From NCBI GenBank assembly GCA_020025675.1, contig JAHHRS010000026.1, positions 1 to 26,883 on the forward strand: DNA of 26,883 nt, read 5' to 3'. A program made the translations under genes and the position numbers. The DNA is from Oscillospiraceae bacterium (GTDB taxonomy: Bacteria > Bacillota > Clostridia > Oscillospirales > Oscillospiraceae). The notes under the pieces were generated by a model. It did no database searches. It had not been told where the DNA came from and worked only from the letters and a program-made list of their open reading frames with translations. Of this stretch, positions 12,453 through 20,535 are shown one piece after another; positions within the stretch are counted from its first letter, which is position 1; every line of letters begins with the position of its first letter.

Positions 12453-12803
12453 ATGGCGCAGACAAGAAACAGACCGGATAAAGACGGTACCCATCGCCTT
12501 GCGTTTGATCGCAATAAAAAGAAAATTATGGCAACACAGACTATATGTGGCATATGCGGAAAGCCCGTTGACAAGGATCTTAGGTATCCACATCCGTTGT
12601 CTCCGTGTATTGACCATATAATCCCAGTAGCTCGTGGTGGGCATCCAAGTGATATAGAGAATCTTCAGCTTGCTCACTGGACCTGCAACAGAGCAAAATC
12701 TGATAAACTTCTCAGACGCAGCAGCAAGGCCGCAGAAAACGAGCTTATTTCTAACCGTGTTCTTCCGCAGTCGTGTGACTGGGGTGCATACAAGGCAAAA
12801 TAG
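12453..12803 (+). CDS. HNH endonuclease next to packaging genes
   Basis: A 116-residue nuclease with the full HNH pattern: a CGICGK zinc knuckle, DHIIPVARGG (catalytic DH), ENLQLAHWTCNRAKSDK (N and H plus the second zinc pair). Phage HNH proteins encoded beside the terminase stimulate its cutting at the packaging site in cos phages such as HK97. The ATG at 12453 has AGGAGA just upstream and is preferred to an ATG at 12432 that lies at the edge of the terminator. Confidence 0.9.
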   Translation: MAQTRNRPDKDGTHRLAFDRNKKKIMATQTICGICGKPVDKDLRYPHPLSPCIDHIIPVARGGHPSDIENLQLAHWTCNRAKSDKLLRRSSKAAENELISNRVLPQSCDWGAYKAK

Positions 12804-12906
12804 AGGGGGGTAAGCCCCTCCCCGTGGTGCTCCCGACATTCAACAGTCGTACTGGGAATATATCTCGCTGAGAATTTTTGACTAAAAAAGAAAAGGAGCG
12901 ATGCAT
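12804..12906 (+). other. Non-coding G/C-rich stretch after HNH gene, possible cos region
   Basis: Directly after the HNH stop is a dyad-symmetric run (AGGGG...CCCCTCCCC, about 12804-12825), then unstructured sequence up to the portal ribosome binding site. Cohesive-end sites of cos phages often lie next to the HNH gene and are GC-rich, but no overhang can be identified from one sequence. Confidence 0.25.
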
Positions 12907-14145
12907 ATGCCGCCTAAGGGCATGCAATATCTGAAAAATAAACTTGCCCGGAAGCGAACACGGGTTTTACTGCGTTATCGGTACTATGACATGAAAAATT
13001 CCATGGAATATGTAAAAACAATTATCCCAAGTGAATTTACATGGATGGCAGAGTCCCTAGGTTGGTGCGGCAAAGCAGTAGACAGTCTGGCAGATCGTCT
13101 CTACTTCCGCGGCTTTCGAAATGACAACTTTGATCTCAATACTATTTTCTACATGAACAATATGGACATCCTTCCGGATAGCTCTTTCCTTTCGGCTCTT
13201 ATAAGTTCATGCAGCTTCATTTACATATCGGAAGATGTGAGCGGATTTCCACGTATGGAGGTTATAAGCGGCGCTGATGCGACAGGGGAAATAGACACGG
13301 CCACATACCTGCTTAAAGAGGGTTACGCAGTGCTGGAGCGGGACAAATTCGGAAATGCCGTACAGGAGGCATACTTCACACCGGGGAAAACTGAGTATTT
13401 CACTAATGGAGAGCTTACCCGTGTTGATACAAACCGTGCCCCTGCACCTTTGCTTGTGCCTATAATATACAGGCCGGATGCAATACGTCCTTTCGGACAT
13501 TCCCGCATTAGCCGAGCCTGCATGAAACTGACACAGGGAGCATTGAGAACATTATTCAGGAGTGAGGTAAGTGCAGAATTTTATTCATTCCCGCAGAAAT
13601 GGGTTTCCGGCTTGTCTGACAGCGCTGAGGAGTTCGATAAATGGAAAGCGTCGATAGCAACGCTGCTTACTTTTACGAAAGACGATGAAGGGGAAGCACC
13701 CAAAATCGGACAGTTCAGCCAGCAATCAATGCAGCCGTATATTGACCAGCTGCGTACCTTCGCCTCTCTTTTTGCAGGAGAAACCGGCCTTACTCCGGAT
13801 GATCTGGGCTTTGTAAAGGATAATCCTTCAAGCTCCGAAGCAATCAAGGCCAGCCATGAAAATCTCAGGCTGTTAGCTCGTAAGGCTCAGCGAACATTCG
13901 GAGCGGGTCTACTGAATGCCGGCTATCTGGCGGCATGCGTGAGAGACAATTACCCATATACAAGACAGCAGCTCTACCAGACAATTCCTGCATGGAATCC
14001 GATATTCGAACCTGATGCCCACACAATAGCGGCAATAGGTGATGCAGCTGTCAAACTTAACCAGGCGTGTCCCGGATATATAGGCGCTGAAGCGTTGCAT
14101 GATATTACAGGAATAGAACCTGACAGCCGACAGGGGGCCTTATGA
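12907..14145 (+). CDS. Portal protein, SPP1 gp6 type
   Basis: A 412-residue portal, the dodecameric ring at the capsid vertex through which DNA is packed and released. Recognisable segments are the N-terminal KTIIPSEFTWMAESLGW, a central region ending in RPFGHSRIS, and ETGLTPDDLGFVKDNPSSSEAIKASHENLRLLARKAQ, which is typical of the Gp6-like family. The ATG at 12907 is 8 bases from AAGGAG; an in-frame ATG at 12901 is only 2 bases from it. It overlaps the MuF gene (ATGA). It lies upstream of the large terminase, the reverse of the usual order. Confidence 0.9.
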   Translation: MPPKGMQYLKNKLARKRTRVLLRYRYYDMKNSMEYVKTIIPSEFTWMAESLGWCGKAVDSLADRLYFRGFRNDNFDLNTIFYMNNMDILPDSSFLSALISSCSFIYISEDVSGFPRMEVISGADATGEIDTATYLLKEGYAVLERDKFGNAVQEAYFTPGKTEYFTNGELTRVDTNRAPAPLLVPIIYRPDAIRPFGHSRISRACMKLTQGALRTLFRSEVSAEFYSFPQKWVSGLSDSAEEFDKWKASIATLLTFTKDDEGEAPKIGQFSQQSMQPYIDQLRTFASLFAGETGLTPDDLGFVKDNPSSSEAIKASHENLRLLARKAQRTFGAGLLNAGYLAACVRDNYPYTRQQLYQTIPAWNPIFEPDAHTIAAIGDAAVKLNQACPGYIGAEALHDITGIEPDSRQGAL

Positions 14146-15248
14146 AAGATATAGGCCCGGAGCTTCTTGAAATTCTGAAAAAGGGATTTTCCGATAATGT
14201 AGAAAACAGCAGCGAAGTAAAACGCTTAATGAAGCTTATTAAGGACGGTACCGCTGATTATAAGACAGCAGAAGATTATGCTTACTGTATAGGTGAGGCA
14301 CTTGCAAATGCTTTCGGAGATAAGCTTTCTTCAGACATACTGCCAGACGGGAGACTGTATTATAATATTGCGGAGCGGGTTCTGCGACCCCTTCTCGAAG
14401 ATGATTATAAGCTTATAAGCTCAGCGGCGGCAGATGTGCAGACTTCACTCAATGATGCAGCAGGTATAGGGATAAAAGCTCAAAAAGCTGAGCTTAACCA
14501 CGATAGAATAAACGGTATTATCGACAAGGTATCAAACGCTGAACACTTTGACGATGTTTCATGGGTACTTGATGAACCGGTTAAAAACTTCTCTCTTAAC
14601 GTAGTGGATGAAACCATCCGAAAGAATGTTTCATTTCATGGAAAGGTTGGTTTAACACCAAAAGTCATACGTAAAGCAGAGCATAAATGCTGTAAGTGGT
14701 GTTCAATGCTTGCCGGGGAATATACATACCCCGATGTGCCGGACGATGTATACCGCCGGCATGAGAACTGTCGTTGCACTGTTGAGTATAACCCCGGAGA
14801 TGGAAAAAGGCAGAATGTCTGGACAAAACGGTGGCAGGAACCTGAAAAATATGATAAAATAAATAAAAGAAAGAATTTTGCAGGCCTGTCAGAAATTCAT
14901 GAAAAATTATTCCCGACTAACCCTAAAACAGGAGAACCGTATATAAAGCATAAGCTTCATTTTTCAGAAAAACAGTTTGGTAAAAAAGTTGGTAAACACG
15001 CACAGGATTACGGTTTGAATCCGCAAAGTTCAGATGATAGAGAAAGAATTCTAAATTTAATAAACGATATTGTAGAAAACGCAGACGAACGCTTTTATGG
15101 TGAATGGAGAGGGCAGGAATATCCGGTCTTGTTTCACCTGAAAGAAAAAGATGTTGTGCTTGAGAGCCAAAACGGCGAGTTCATAACACTGCTGAAGGGA
15201 GGCATTACGAATGAGAGGGTTAAAAACCAACGAAGGGAAAAAGTTTGA
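14142..15248 (+). CDS. MuF minor head protein with C-terminal toxin-like domain
   Basis: A 368-residue protein. Residues 1-230 are an SPP1 gp7/MuF-type minor head protein; the hallmark zinc-like cluster is C184-x2-C187 ... RRHENCRC (H207, C210, C212), followed by GDGKRQNVWTKRW. After a linker, residues 265-368 form an unrelated small alpha/beta domain (LHFSEKQFGKKVGKH ... VVLESQNGEFITLL) resembling the phage RelE/EndoU-like nuclease domains fused to MuF proteins. MuF polymorphic toxins are known in temperate phages, are carried in the head and have an immunity gene downstream. The toxin part is visibly more AT-rich than the MuF part, a sign of domain swapping. Confidence 0.8.
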   Translation: MKDIGPELLEILKKGFSDNVENSSEVKRLMKLIKDGTADYKTAEDYAYCIGEALANAFGDKLSSDILPDGRLYYNIAERVLRPLLEDDYKLISSAAADVQTSLNDAAGIGIKAQKAELNHDRINGIIDKVSNAEHFDDVSWVLDEPVKNFSLNVVDETIRKNVSFHGKVGLTPKVIRKAEHKCCKWCSMLAGEYTYPDVPDDVYRRHENCRCTVEYNPGDGKRQNVWTKRWQEPEKYDKINKRKNFAGLSEIHEKLFPTNPKTGEPYIKHKLHFSEKQFGKKVGKHAQDYGLNPQSSDDRERILNLINDIVENADERFYGEWRGQEYPVLFHLKEKDVVLESQNGEFITLLKGGITNERVKNQRREKV

Positions 15249-15522
15249 AAAGTTTTTTGAACTTGTTCAGACAGAAGCGAGAAAACAAAATGGTGTGTTC
15301 TTTCTGTCATCCGATGAAGGAAATAATAAAGAGACCGAAGAAATGGAAATCTCCGATTTAAGCGGATGGTTAATTCCGGATGCACAGGCAAAAGAATTTG
15401 AAAAAATATGGGAAAAGTCTTCCGACAGCGACGAACTGGATAGTTGGTCAGAAAAGTTTTTCACTTTTGCATTTTGGACAGAGATAAACGGAGAGATAGC
15501 AATAAAATTTAAAATGTTCTGA
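15211..15522 (+). CDS. Candidate immunity protein for MuF-linked toxin
   Basis: A 103-residue acidic protein with no recognised domain (C-terminal FFTFAFWTEINGEIAIKFKMF-like strands, about 84-103). Three things suggest an immunity gene: it overlaps the 3' end of the toxin domain by 38 bp in another frame, it shares the AT-rich composition of that domain, and a terminator follows, closing a module between MuF and the terminase. GGGAGG precedes the ATG. The immunity function is inferred from position only. Confidence 0.6.
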   Translation: MRGLKTNEGKKFEKFFELVQTEARKQNGVFFLSSDEGNNKETEEMEISDLSGWLIPDAQAKEFEKIWEKSSDSDELDSWSEKFFTFAFWTEINGEIAIKFKMF

Positions 15523-15541
15523 AAATTCAAATATATTATTA

Positions 15542-15571
15542 AAAGCACGATGCATTTGCACCGTGCTTTTT
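15542..15571 (+). terminator. Intrinsic terminator after immunity gene
   Basis: Stem AAAGCACG with CGTGCTTT, an inner TGCA pair in the loop and a T5 tail. It lies inside the late operon just before the terminase ribosome binding site, so it probably causes partial termination or came with the toxin module. Confidence 0.8.
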
Positions 15572-15596
15572 CATGCCCAAATTTAAGGAGGTAAGC

Positions 15597-17048
15597 ATGG
15601 CAGAGCCAAGGAAAGGCCGCCAGACACCTACAAAGTCTATTGTACTGCCATACACCAAGAGCTACGGACAGGATGCTATTGATGCCTATAATACGGCGTG
15701 GAGCGGGACAGGCCGCACAGCCCAGCAATGGCAGGAGCTTATGATGTATGACATCCTGGCTGTTAATGATGACGGCTTATGGACTCATACGAAGTTTGGG
15801 TGGGAGATACCCAGACGTAACGGAAAAAATGAGATTTTAACGATAAGAGAATTGTGGGGTCTCGAACATGGTGAGCGTATTTTGCATACAGCCCACAGAA
15901 CTACGACAAGCTCTTCAGCTTCCCGCCGTCTGGCGGCTCTGCTGGATGCGGCAGGATATACGGAAGTTAACAGAAAAAAGAAGGGGGAAAAATATGACAG
16001 GCACTATACATACTCCAAGCAGCTTGGCCTGGAGCGAATAGTCTTTCTTGGTGAAAATGGAGGAGTTATAGACTTTCGCACCCGATCATCCAAGGGCGGG
16101 CTCGGTGAAGGTTTTGACCTGTTAGTAATAGATGAAGCCCAGGAATATCAGGATTCAGAGGAAAGCGCTCTGAAATATGTTGTTACGGACTCAAAAAATC
16201 CGCAAACACTGTTTTGCGGAACGCCGCCCACCCCGGTATCTGCAGGCACGGTGTTCTTGAAGCTTAGAAATGCTGCACTTCAGGGGGAAACAGAAAACAC
16301 CGGATGGGCGGAGTGGTCAGTGGATGAAATGACAAATCCGAAAGATAAAGATGCATGGTATGAAACAAATCCCTCTCTCGGCACGGTTTTAACTGAACGC
16401 TCAATACAGGATGAAATAGGCTCCGATGAAATAGATTTCAATATTCAAAGGCTCGGCCTGTTTTTGAGGTATAACCAGAAATCAGCTATCAGCAGAAATG
16501 AGTGGCTGGAACTCAAATGCGAAGCGATGCCAAGCTTCTACGGAAAACTCTTTGTAGGCGTGAAATACGGTCATGACGGCACAAATACGGCTATGTCCAT
16601 TGCAGTAAAGACAGGAGACGGTCGTATTTTTGTTGAAGGAATTGATTGCAGACCTCGTAGAGCGGGTCATCGATGGATTATTGATTTTCTGGCAAAGGCC
16701 GATATAGAAAAAGTTGTAGTTGACGGCGCAAACGGGCAAGAACTGTTGGCTGAAACGATGAAAAAAAACGGGCTGAAAGCTCCGTTAATGCCTACTGTAA
16801 AACAGGTTATTACTGCAAATTCTGCATTTCAGCAGGCAATATATGAAAAGAAAATCTGCCATATGGCGCAGCCGTCTATGGTTCAGATTGTAAGCAACTG
16901 TGAAAAAAGAGCCATTGGCTCAAACGGCGGGTACGGCTTTAAGCCTTTGCTTGACGGGGCGGAACAGTCCTTAATGGATAGTATGATTCTTGCATATTGG
17001 GCATGCAGTGAGCAGAAAGTACACCGCAAACAGAAAATAAGCTACTGA
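15597..17048 (+). CDS. terL: Large terminase subunit
   Basis: A 483-residue packaging motor. The ATPase has a variant Walker A, PRRNGKNE (72-79, K77), Walker B LLVIDEAQEY (175-184, D179/E180) and coupling motif TLFCGTP (204-210). The C-terminal RNase H-like nuclease region shows D327 in GHDGTN, D376 in VVVDGANGQ and D461 in LMDSMILAYWA; the first nuclease acid usually found in VGxD is replaced (VGVKYG, 320-325). ATG 15597 has an ideal AAGGAGG five bases upstream and is preferred to an ATG at 15573. No small terminase is recognisable nearby. Confidence 0.93.
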   Translation: MAEPRKGRQTPTKSIVLPYTKSYGQDAIDAYNTAWSGTGRTAQQWQELMMYDILAVNDDGLWTHTKFGWEIPRRNGKNEILTIRELWGLEHGERILHTAHRTTTSSSASRRLAALLDAAGYTEVNRKKKGEKYDRHYTYSKQLGLERIVFLGENGGVIDFRTRSSKGGLGEGFDLLVIDEAQEYQDSEESALKYVVTDSKNPQTLFCGTPPTPVSAGTVFLKLRNAALQGETENTGWAEWSVDEMTNPKDKDAWYETNPSLGTVLTERSIQDEIGSDEIDFNIQRLGLFLRYNQKSAISRNEWLELKCEAMPSFYGKLFVGVKYGHDGTNTAMSIAVKTGDGRIFVEGIDCRPRRAGHRWIIDFLAKADIEKVVVDGANGQELLAETMKKNGLKAPLMPTVKQVITANSAFQQAIYEKKICHMAQPSMVQIVSNCEKRAIGSNGGYGFKPLLDGAEQSLMDSMILAYWACSEQKVHRKQKISY

Positions 17049-17074
17049 CAGGCGTAAGTCTGATAGTAAATACA

Positions 17075-17088
17075 GCCCTTAAAAGGGC
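17075..17088 (+). other. Small hairpin before scaffold gene
   Basis: GCCCTT-AA-AAGGGC forms a 6-bp hairpin directly before the AAGGAGG site of the scaffold gene. Such a structure can stabilise a processed mRNA 5' end or tune translation of the highly expressed capsid genes (inference). Confidence 0.45.
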
Positions 17089-17100
17089 AAGGAGGAAAAC

Positions 17101-17490
17101 ATGGAATTTACACCTATCGCAACTCAGGAGGAATTTGAAGCCCGTGTTAAAGATGCATACGGCGATGTAAAAGACCTTCAGGCACAAATCACCACTCTTA
17201 CCACAGAGCGGGATACGGGAGCCGAGACCATAACTAAGCTTCAGGGGCAGGTCAAAGCCTATGAAGTGACGGCTCTTAAACAGCGTATTGCGGCCGACAA
17301 TGGTATACCGGCTCATATGGCTGACCGTCTCCACGGAGAAACAGAAAAAGACATAATGGCGGATGCTAAGACTATGGCCGGACAGCTCCGTGAAGTAAAG
17401 GGCCCACCTCCCGGCTATAATGCAGAAACTCAGCATGACCCCAAGACAGCAGCACTTAGAGCAATGCTGCAGAATTTGAAAGGAGAATAA
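17101..17490 (+). CDS. Capsid scaffolding protein
   Basis: A 129-residue protein. Residues 1-65 are a coiled-coil-rich helix (LQAQITTLTTERDTGAETITKLQ), then come a conserved GIPAHMADRLHGETEKDIMADA segment and a Pro/Gln-rich C-terminus. Size, helicity and position just before the major capsid gene match scaffolding proteins of the DUF4355-like group, which guide capsid assembly and are then lost. The ribosome binding site is AAGGAGG. Confidence 0.8.
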   Translation: MEFTPIATQEEFEARVKDAYGDVKDLQAQITTLTTERDTGAETITKLQGQVKAYEVTALKQRIAADNGIPAHMADRLHGETEKDIMADAKTMAGQLREVKGPPPGYNAETQHDPKTAALRAMLQNLKGE

Positions 17491-17493
17491 AAT

Positions 17494-18372
17494 ATGGCAG
17501 AAATTTCAAAAGGTACAATTTTTCCGGCAGAACTTGTAACTGAGATGTTTTCTCAGGTGAAGGGTAAATCCTCATTGGCAGCGCTTTCTCAGCAGATTCC
17601 TATTGTCTTTACCGGTACGGATATCTTCACATTCTCCATGGATGCGGAAGTAAACCTGGTTGGCGAAAACGAGGCTAACTCAGAGGGTGGAGCAAAGGTC
17701 GTCCCCGTAAAAATGATGCCGGTCAAAATTGAGTACGGAGCACGTGTATCGGAAGAATTTATGACCGCCAGCGAAGAGAAACAGATTGAAATACTTCAGG
17801 CATTCAACGAAGGCTTTGCTAAAAAGGTTGGACGTGGCCTTGACATCATGGCTATGCATGGCTTAAACCCCAGAACGGGTGCGGCATCAGAGCTTATTAC
17901 TCAGCATTTTGACAAGGGTAGTCAGACTGTGACCTATACTGCTGCTGACCCTGATGCAAATATTGAGGCAGCTGTGGCAGCTATTGGTGATTACGATATG
18001 ACCGGAATCGCAATGGCAAAGACTATGAGCGCAGATATGGCCAAACTTACAAACGGCAAAGATGGTCCCAAAAAGTATCCTGAGCTTGCATGGGGCGGAC
18101 AGCCTAATGCTATTAACGGTGTTGCAGCCAGCGTAAACACCACTGTATCCTTTGGATCAACCACCAAGGACGTGGCTATAATCGGTGACTTCGCAAACTG
18201 CTTTAAGTGGGGGTACTCCAAACAGATCCCTGTTGAGGTGATCCCCTATGGAGACCCTGATAATACCGGTAAGGATCTGAAGGGTCAGGGACAGGTTTAC
18301 CTGCGTGCTCAGGCATATATCGGTTGGGGCATTCTGGATGACAAGGCTTTTGCCCGTCTTGTGACTGCCTGA
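17494..18372 (+). CDS. Major capsid protein, HK97 fold
   Basis: A 292-residue protein. It has the layout of HK97-type capsid proteins in Bacillota siphoviruses: an N-arm (MAEISKGTIFPAELVTEMF), an E-loop region with AEVNLVGENEANSEGGA, a spine helix (ASEEKQIEILQAFNEGFAKK) and a P/A-domain end (LRAQAYIGWGILDDKAFARL). It begins 4 bp after the scaffold stop. No protease gene is visible, so assembly probably does not use a separate maturation protease. Confidence 0.92.
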   Translation: MAEISKGTIFPAELVTEMFSQVKGKSSLAALSQQIPIVFTGTDIFTFSMDAEVNLVGENEANSEGGAKVVPVKMMPVKIEYGARVSEEFMTASEEKQIEILQAFNEGFAKKVGRGLDIMAMHGLNPRTGAASELITQHFDKGSQTVTYTAADPDANIEAAVAAIGDYDMTGIAMAKTMSADMAKLTNGKDGPKKYPELAWGGQPNAINGVAASVNTTVSFGSTTKDVAIIGDFANCFKWGYSKQIPVEVIPYGDPDNTGKDLKGQGQVYLRAQAYIGWGILDDKAFARLVTA

Positions 18373-18396
18373 TATTTGCGTATGGATTAATAAAGA

Positions 18397-18819
18397 ATGA
18401 ATGAATGCTTTGCAACTATTGACGATATAACTGCCTTATGGCGGCCATTAACACCTGCTGAAGCTCAGCGAGCCGAAGCTCTGCTGCCGGTGGTCTCAGA
18501 CAGTCTGAGGAATGAAGCAGAAAAAGTAGGTATGGATTTAGGTGCTATGATAGAAGCTAAACCAACGCTTGAAATGGTTGCAAAATCTGTGACCGTTGAC
18601 GTTGTAGCTCGTGCAATTATGACATCTACGGATCAGGAGCCTATGACTCAATACTCTGAAAGTGCCGGAGGTTACAGTGCTTCCGGTACTTTCCTTGTAC
18701 CGGGCGGAGGACTTTTTATTAAGCGTTCGGAGCTTGTCCGCCTGGGGCTGCGACAGCAGAGATATGGAGGATTGGATATTTATGGCCTTAATAAAGGGAA
18801 CAGCGGTAACTCTGTATGA
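18397..18819 (+). CDS. Head-tail connector, Gp15/Gp19-like
   Basis: A 140-residue protein that follows the capsid gene and shows the helical N-terminus (FATIDDITALWRPLTPAEAQR) and C-terminal GGGLFIKRSELVRLGLR of phage Gp19/Gp15/Gp42-type adaptors, which form the first ring beneath the portal. The start is preceded only by a weak AAAGA site. Confidence 0.75.
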   Translation: MNECFATIDDITALWRPLTPAEAQRAEALLPVVSDSLRNEAEKVGMDLGAMIEAKPTLEMVAKSVTVDVVARAIMTSTDQEPMTQYSESAGGYSASGTFLVPGGGLFIKRSELVRLGLRQQRYGGLDIYGLNKGNSGNSV

Positions 18820-19120
18820 GAAAACACAAGTAGGGACAGATCCGTTCAATGCTCCGGTTTATCAGGAGACTCCCGTTGAAGTAAAAGATGTACTGATAAA
18901 TCCGGTAAAGTCTTCTGACGTATCGGATACACTTGATATACACGGCAAAACTGCCGTATATGAACTGAGCATACCAAAAGGAGATAAGCACAACTGGGAA
19001 GATTCGACTGTTGAATTCAACGGCTCAAAATGGCATACATTCGGCATTCCGCTGGAATGGATAGAAGAAAATATCCCTCTTAAATGGAATAAGAAAGTGA
19101 AGGTGGAACGAATTGAGTAA
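18782..19120 (+). CDS. Head closure / minor capsid protein
   Basis: A 112-residue beta-rich protein in the position of a head-closure (stopper) ring protein: it follows the connector and precedes the Gp10-like protein. Its C-terminal GIPLEWIEENIPLKWNKKVKVE is typical of putative minor capsid proteins in this cluster. ATG 18782 is preferred to an in-frame start at 18662 because TGGAGG precedes it and overlap with the connector gene is then only 38 bp. Confidence 0.7.
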   Translation: MALIKGTAVTLYEKTQVGTDPFNAPVYQETPVEVKDVLINPVKSSDVSDTLDIHGKTAVYELSIPKGDKHNWEDSTVEFNGSKWHTFGIPLEWIEENIPLKWNKKVKVERIE

Positions 19121-19349
19121 AATTAGAGTGGAACTTAACAGTGGAGCGGTAAGGGAGTTGCTTAAATCTTCTGAAATGGCAGCTGCCTGCAAAGCGGAGG
19201 CTGATGCAATAGCTAAAAGGTGCGGAGCGGGTTACTCTTCTGATTCTTATACAGGTAAGAATCGTGTTAATGCTATGGTATATCCCGAAAGCAATGCCGC
19301 CAAGGAGGATAATTCCGAGAATAACACACTTTTGAGGTCACTGAAATGA
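19113..19349 (+). CDS. Head-tail adaptor, HK97 gp10-like
   Basis: A 78-residue protein of the pattern NSGAVRELLKSSEMAAACKAEADAI with later NNTLLRSLK, found in short Gp10-like or minor capsid proteins of Bacillota phages. It uses a TTG start with GAAGGTGG upstream and overlaps the previous gene by 8 bp. Confidence 0.7.
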   Translation: MSKIRVELNSGAVRELLKSSEMAAACKAEADAIAKRCGAGYSSDSYTGKNRVNAMVYPESNAAKEDNSENNTLLRSLK

Positions 19350-19681
19350 TCGAAAAAATTATAAAAGACTATCTTGAAAAAAAGCTCTCTGTAAATGTGT
19401 ATCTGGAATATCCGGACACACCCACAGAGAGCTTTGTAATACTCGATAAGACAGGCAGCAGCCGTGAAAATTTGATACCTGCTGCAACATTTGCGGTTCA
19501 GTCATATGCTCGGAGCAAATATGAGGCAGCTGAACTTAATGAGCTTGTAAAAATAGCAATGGATGAGCTGATTGAATTGGATGAGGTGACCTCCTCAAAG
19601 CTAAACAGCGACTATCCGTTTCCTGACATCAAGAGAAAAAAGTACCGCTATCAGGCGGTATATGATGTAACACACTATTGA
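19346..19681 (+). CDS. Tail completion / terminator protein
   Basis: A 111-residue alpha/beta protein starting at an ATGA overlap. It sits directly before the tail tube gene and ends in KYRYQAVYDVTHY, like the tail-terminator (minor capsid 3) proteins of related phages, which cap the finished tail tube and join it to the head. Assigned from position and general pattern. Confidence 0.7.
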   Translation: MIEKIIKDYLEKKLSVNVYLEYPDTPTESFVILDKTGSSRENLIPAATFAVQSYARSKYEAAELNELVKIAMDELIELDEVTSSKLNSDYPFPDIKRKKYRYQAVYDVTHY

Positions 19682-19692
19682 AAGGAGAAAAC

Positions 19693-20256
19693 ATGGAAAG
19701 TACAGTTGATTCCAAAAAAGTGTCAGTAGCTAAGCCGGCCAAGGGCGGAGCTGTATTCCGTGCGCCGCTTGGAACAAAATTACCTGTATCTGCCAAAGAA
19801 GCCCTTGCTGGAGAATTTAAAGGGCTTGGATATGTGTCGGAGGACGGAGTTGTTAACGCTAACAGTCCTTCAGGCGATAAAGCAAAAGCATGGGGCGGAG
19901 ATACAGTTGTCAACTATAACACAGACAAGCCGGATACATTTAAATTCATGCTGTTGGAGGCACTTAATGTTGATGTGCTTAAAGCCGTATACGGCGATAA
20001 CAATGTAACAGGAACACTTGAGACAGGAATTACAGTAAATGCAAACGCTGAAGATGCTAAGGAGTATATTTGGGTATTTGATATGCTCCTTAAGAACGGG
20101 GCTGCAAAGCGGCTTGTTATACCCAGCGCCTCATTAACTGCTATGGAAGATATAGTCTACAAGGACAATACTCCCATAGGCTATGGAATTACCATATCTG
20201 CTACACCGGATACATCCGGCAACACGCACTACGAATACATAATTAAATCGGCTTAA
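19693..20256 (+). CDS. Major tail tube protein
   Basis: A 187-residue protein. The N-terminus places Gly/Pro residues before LGYVSEDGVVN, and the remainder is beta-rich, ending with GITISATPDTSGNTHYEYI, typical of siphovirus tail tube proteins that stack as hexamers. ATG 19693 with AAAGGAG upstream is preferred to the TTG at 19678. It stands before the frameshifted chaperone genes and the tape measure. Confidence 0.85.
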   Translation: MESTVDSKKVSVAKPAKGGAVFRAPLGTKLPVSAKEALAGEFKGLGYVSEDGVVNANSPSGDKAKAWGGDTVVNYNTDKPDTFKFMLLEALNVDVLKAVYGDNNVTGTLETGITVNANAEDAKEYIWVFDMLLKNGAAKRLVIPSASLTAMEDIVYKDNTPIGYGITISATPDTSGNTHYEYIIKSA

Positions 20257-20268
20257 GGAGGCGGAATT

Positions 20269-20535
20269 ATGGACGGTATTACAAGCAGTGGATTCAAATT
20301 CCATGTAGAAGAAGATACTTTTGACAATATGGAGCTTTTGGATGCACTGGAAGAAATGACAGATGATAATGCTTTTGCTGTTTCACAGGTGGTAAAGCTG
20401 GTACTGGGAGAAAATCAGAAAAAGCTTATGTACAACCACCTGAGAGCAGCCGACGGCCGTGTTCCTATTGCTGATGTAAATAAGGAACTGGAAGAGATTT
20501 TCAAGGCATTTGGAACCAAGGGAAAAAACTCCTGA
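20269..20535 (+). CDS. Tail assembly chaperone (gpG-like)
   Basis: An 88-residue acidic, helical protein (EEDTFDNMELLDALEEMTDD) between the tail tube and tape measure genes, the place of lambda gpG analogues. It coats the tape measure during tail assembly. Its last codons contain a classic slippery heptamer, so part of the product continues in the -1 frame into the downstream reading frame. The ribosome binding site is AAGGAGG. Confidence 0.85.
   Translation: MDGITSSGFKFHVEEDTFDNMELLDALEEMTDDNAFAVSQVVKLVLGENQKKLMYNHLRAADGRVPIADVNKELEEIFKAFGTKGKNS
20520..20529 (+). other. Programmed -1 ribosomal frameshift site
   Basis: The string GGGAAAAAAC contains A AAA AAC in the correct zero-frame phase (20523-20529), and G GGA AAA overlaps it. 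A -1 slip enters the frame that encodes the gpT-like part and bypasses the TGA at 20533, giving a fusion of about 217 residues. Confidence 0.85.

Noticed and set aside
19760..20008. Plus-strand frame inside the tail tube gene
   Set aside because: Out-of-frame shadow without a ribosome binding site; the tail tube frame has clear family features.
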